A stretch of DNA of 43,594 nucleotides from an uncultured Rhodospirillales bacterium (GTDB lineage Bacteria > Pseudomonadota > Alphaproteobacteria > Acetobacterales > Acetobacteraceae), in NCBI GenBank assembly GCA_903835235.1, contig CAILMF010000077.1, positions 1 through 43,594 on the forward strand, read 5' to 3'. A program made the translations under genes and the position numbers. Shown here one piece after another: positions 41,859 through 43,594 of this stretch (the first letter of the stretch is position 1; every line of letters begins with the position of its first letter). The notes beneath the pieces were generated by a model, which worked only from the letters and a program-made list of their open reading frames with translations, was not told where the DNA came from and did not search any database.

Positions 41859-42759
41859 CGCGGCGGCGCTCCAAGGCTCGCAGCCGCGCCCTCACTGCGT
41901 TCAACTCCGCGGCGAGATCGTGGATGGCACCGAGCAGGATCGCATCAAGGCCGGAGGCCGAGACCGCCAGGTGGCCGTCACTGTCCCTGCTCACCGCCAG
42001 CGGATGCGCGGCCTGCACCGCCTGCGCCAGCACGCCCAGTTCGCGGCGCCGCCTGCGGCCGATCCGCTTGAAAGTCACCGGCTGAATGCGCAGCGCCTGC
42101 GCAAGACCCAGCCTGGCCGGCTTGATCTCGGCCTTCAGCCGCTGGTCGCTGCTCCAGGAGACATTGCCAGCCACCGCCAAACCGGTGCTGCTAAAGGTGC
42201 CGATGGCGGTGCCGCCGGCGGAGGCCACCAGCGTATTGGCGCTGGCGGCTGACAGCCCGTTCTGCTGGCCGCCAACCTTCAGCGCCGGCGCCGCTGCGGT
42301 CCCCGCCGGCAGGGCGGCCACGCCGGCCGAGAGCGTCAAGCCGGTACCGACCGTCAAGGCCCCACCGACAGTCGCAGCCCCGGTCAGGGTCAGCGCCGGG
42401 GCGGTCAGCGCACCATCGGTGTCCAGCGTCGGCAGGTTGGCCGCGCCAGGCGCCAGCATCAGGTACTTGGTGCCCGCGCCCCAGTTGATGGCGGAGGTGC
42501 CACCGGCCGTGTTGCGCCTGATCTGCGCCCGGGTCAGCGTGCTCGGCGAACCGGCGGTGTAGATGCCCTCGCCGATCTCGAATGCGGTCGGCGCGGTGAG
42601 GCTGTCGACCACGACATAGGCCAGCCGCGCCCCGGTAGTGACGCCGGCACCGGCCGGGTCGAGATAGCCGGTGATGGCGGTGCCGATGGCATAGGTGCCG
42701 GTACCGGTCGTGGTGGTGGCCACCAGGACGCGGTCGGCGAGGACAACAGGCGTGCCCAT
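41851..42759 (-). CDS. Tail-fibre protein with peptidase S74 intramolecular chaperone domain
   Basis: A 302-aa protein. The first about 200 residues are beta-rich (YAIGTAITGYLDPAGAGVTTGARLAYVVVDSL, and TLTGAATVGGALTVGTGLTLSAG). The C-terminal about 100 residues form a peptidase S74 (endosialidase-type chaperone) domain. WSSDQRLKAEIKP carries the catalytic Ser and Lys positions, followed by RIQPVTFKR, ELGVLAQAVQAAHP and a C-terminal coiled coil (LLGAIHDLAAELNAVRARLRALERR). These chaperones help trimerise fibres and then cleave themselves off. It starts one base into the stop of the upstream gene (TGATG) and overlaps the following glycine-rich fibre gene, so the three are co-translated. Confidence 0.8.
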   Translation of the reverse strand: MGTPVVLADRVLVATTTTGTGTYAIGTAITGYLDPAGAGVTTGARLAYVVVDSLTAPTAFEIGEGIYTAGSPSTLTRAQIRRNTAGGTSAINWGAGTKYLMLAPGAANLPTLDTDGALTAPALTLTGAATVGGALTVGTGLTLSAGVAALPAGTAAAPALKVGGQQNGLSAASANTLVASAGGTAIGTFSSTGLAVAGNVSWSSDQRLKAEIKPARLGLAQALRIQPVTFKRIGRRRRRELGVLAQAVQAAHPLAVSRDSDGHLAVSASGLDAILLGAIHDLAAELNAVRARLRALERRRDA

Positions 42760-43547
42760 CAGAGATCCTCTTCCAGGGAGAAGTCGGCGCGCCAGAGCGC
42801 GTTGGCGACGCGGGTCAGGGTTGGCGCCCGGCTGAACACGCCAAAGCAGCCGGTGCGGGCAGGGTCGGTGTGGACACGGGCGGCGAACACCTGGCCGGTG
42901 CTGCCGGCGGCCAGCGCGGCCTGCTCGACCTGCACCGCCTCGGCGGTGGTCAGGGTGTCGCCGGTAAAGGCCAGCGTGCGGTAGGGCCGGCCGCGCTGGA
43001 CGTCGCGCACGCCGGTGAGCGGCGCCCGGGCGTTGCTGCCAGGGTCACTGGCGCCGAGGCTGAACCCGTAGGAGGCCTGGCGCGTGGTGATGAGCGCCGG
43101 CCCGACCCAGAGCCGGCCCAGCTGGAGGTACGCGTCGCTGGCCGTGCCGATGAGTTGCAGGCGGAGGTAGCGGGCGCTGATCGGGCTGCTGCTGGCCCAA
43201 GCCCACAGCCCAAAGCTGGCCATGCTGGTGCCCAGCGACTGGCTGCCGGTATCCAGCGCAGCACTGCCATCCAGCGTCGCCGCATCCGCGGTCAGCCGCA
43301 CGGTGGCGCCGGTGCTGGGCAACAGCCCGTCACGCGGCGCCGCAATAGCGACCAAGCCGATGCCCTGCGCCGTGCCGAGATCGACCCGCAGATTGATGGT
43401 CGTGGCGCCCCAGGCGGTGCTGCGCCAGATGTCGCTGATCTGCGGCGTCAGCACGGCGCGCAGGCCAAGCCCGGCCGCCTCGCTGCTGACAGCCAGGTTC
43501 GCCGCCGAACCCTCCGCCAGGTTCGACCAACTCAACAGGATGCCCAT
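42759..43547 (-). CDS. Phage tail-like structural protein, probably beta-sandwich
   Basis: A 262-aa protein from ATG 43547 with a GGGGG ribosome-site-like run upstream. WRSTAWGATTINLRVDLGTAQGIGLVAIAAPR near residue 42 and ARYLRLQLIGTASDAYLQLGRLWVGPAL near 125 resemble the discoidin/galactose-binding jelly-roll pattern seen in tail-tip proteins. The C-terminal VQRGRPYRTLAFTGDTLT and the ending ANALWRADFSLEEDL are of the kind found in prophage tail proteins. No enzyme motif. It is the second visible gene of the minus-strand tail module, 3 bp after the previous stop. Confidence 0.55.
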   Translation of the reverse strand: MGILLSWSNLAEGSAANLAVSSEAAGLGLRAVLTPQISDIWRSTAWGATTINLRVDLGTAQGIGLVAIAAPRDGLLPSTGATVRLTADAATLDGSAALDTGSQSLGTSMASFGLWAWASSSPISARYLRLQLIGTASDAYLQLGRLWVGPALITTRQASYGFSLGASDPGSNARAPLTGVRDVQRGRPYRTLAFTGDTLTTAEAVQVEQAALAAGSTGQVFAARVHTDPARTGCFGVFSRAPTLTRVANALWRADFSLEEDL

Positions 43548-43550
43548 GGA

Positions 43551-43594
43551 TTACCCCCAGAGGGCGAGCGTCGTCGCGTCGCCGCGGGCGGAGA
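43551..43594 (-). CDS. C-terminal end of a gene entering from the right edge
   Basis: The frame ends SARGDATTLALWG and a TAA at 43553-43551, three bases before the start of the next gene on the same strand. The tight spacing shows it is in the same operon as the tail-like genes. Only 13 residues are visible, so no function can be given. Confidence 0.45.
   Translation of the reverse strand, partial: SARGDATTLALWG

Overview
The window is G+C-rich DNA (most genes look close to 65-70% G+C) with short gaps and many ATGA/TGATG stop-start overlaps. This style, an IS630 element, a recombinase-accessory gene and a tungstate/molybdate operon suggest an alphaproteobacterium, plausibly Rhodospirillales/Acetobacteraceae. 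The placement is inferred from gene content and was not tested.

Layout. (1) 1-6574, surface modification: the start of a Thr-rich octapeptide-repeat protein running off the left edge (-), two tandem TPR/GT41 O-GlcNAc-transferase-like proteins (+), a class I methyltransferase and an FkbM methyltransferase (-), and an internally deleted UDP-sugar epimerase/decarboxylase remnant (+). (2) 6611-10589: type I secretion ABC transporter and HlyD adaptor (+), then a small, possibly truncated membrane protein. No TolC is present. (3) 10869-12115: a 64-bp dispersed repeat and an IS630 copy carrying a nonsense codon and an A7 frame break. (4) 12370-26415 (-): one giant 4681-aa RTX protein with an unrecognised N-terminal domain of about 475 aa, five C-type-lectin-like domains scattered among RTX blocks, about 19 tandem units of 84-102 aa, and a C-terminal secretion-signal-like tail. 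(5) 27000-28013 (-): a BLUF blue-light sensor fused to a TetR-type regulator, directly upstream of the giant adhesin gene. (6) 28244-29877: mobile-element debris (IS3-like 3' end, tandem recombinase-accessory genes, second copy of the 64-bp repeat). (7) 29878-40118: a tungsten/molybdenum locus. A divergent HTH-PBP regulator faces a ten-gene, translationally coupled operon: TupBCA, an orphan ModA-like protein, a Mop-type TOBE protein, a second importer of the BtuF/BtuCD type, a divergent MoeA-like protein and a MoeA-PBP fusion. (8) 40142-43594 (-): phage-like tail/fibre genes including a peptidase S74 (intramolecular chaperone) fibre, a glycine-rich fibre and a GNAT protein, running off the right edge.

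How it may fit together. The T1SS pair is the obvious exporter for the giant RTX lectin-like adhesin. The GT41 and methyltransferase genes may decorate Thr-rich or surface proteins. The BLUF-TetR protein, one gene upstream of the adhesin and facing its promoter region with 11-bp-phased repeats, suggests blue-light control of attachment. This is the most interesting hypothesis here and is inferred from architecture and position only.
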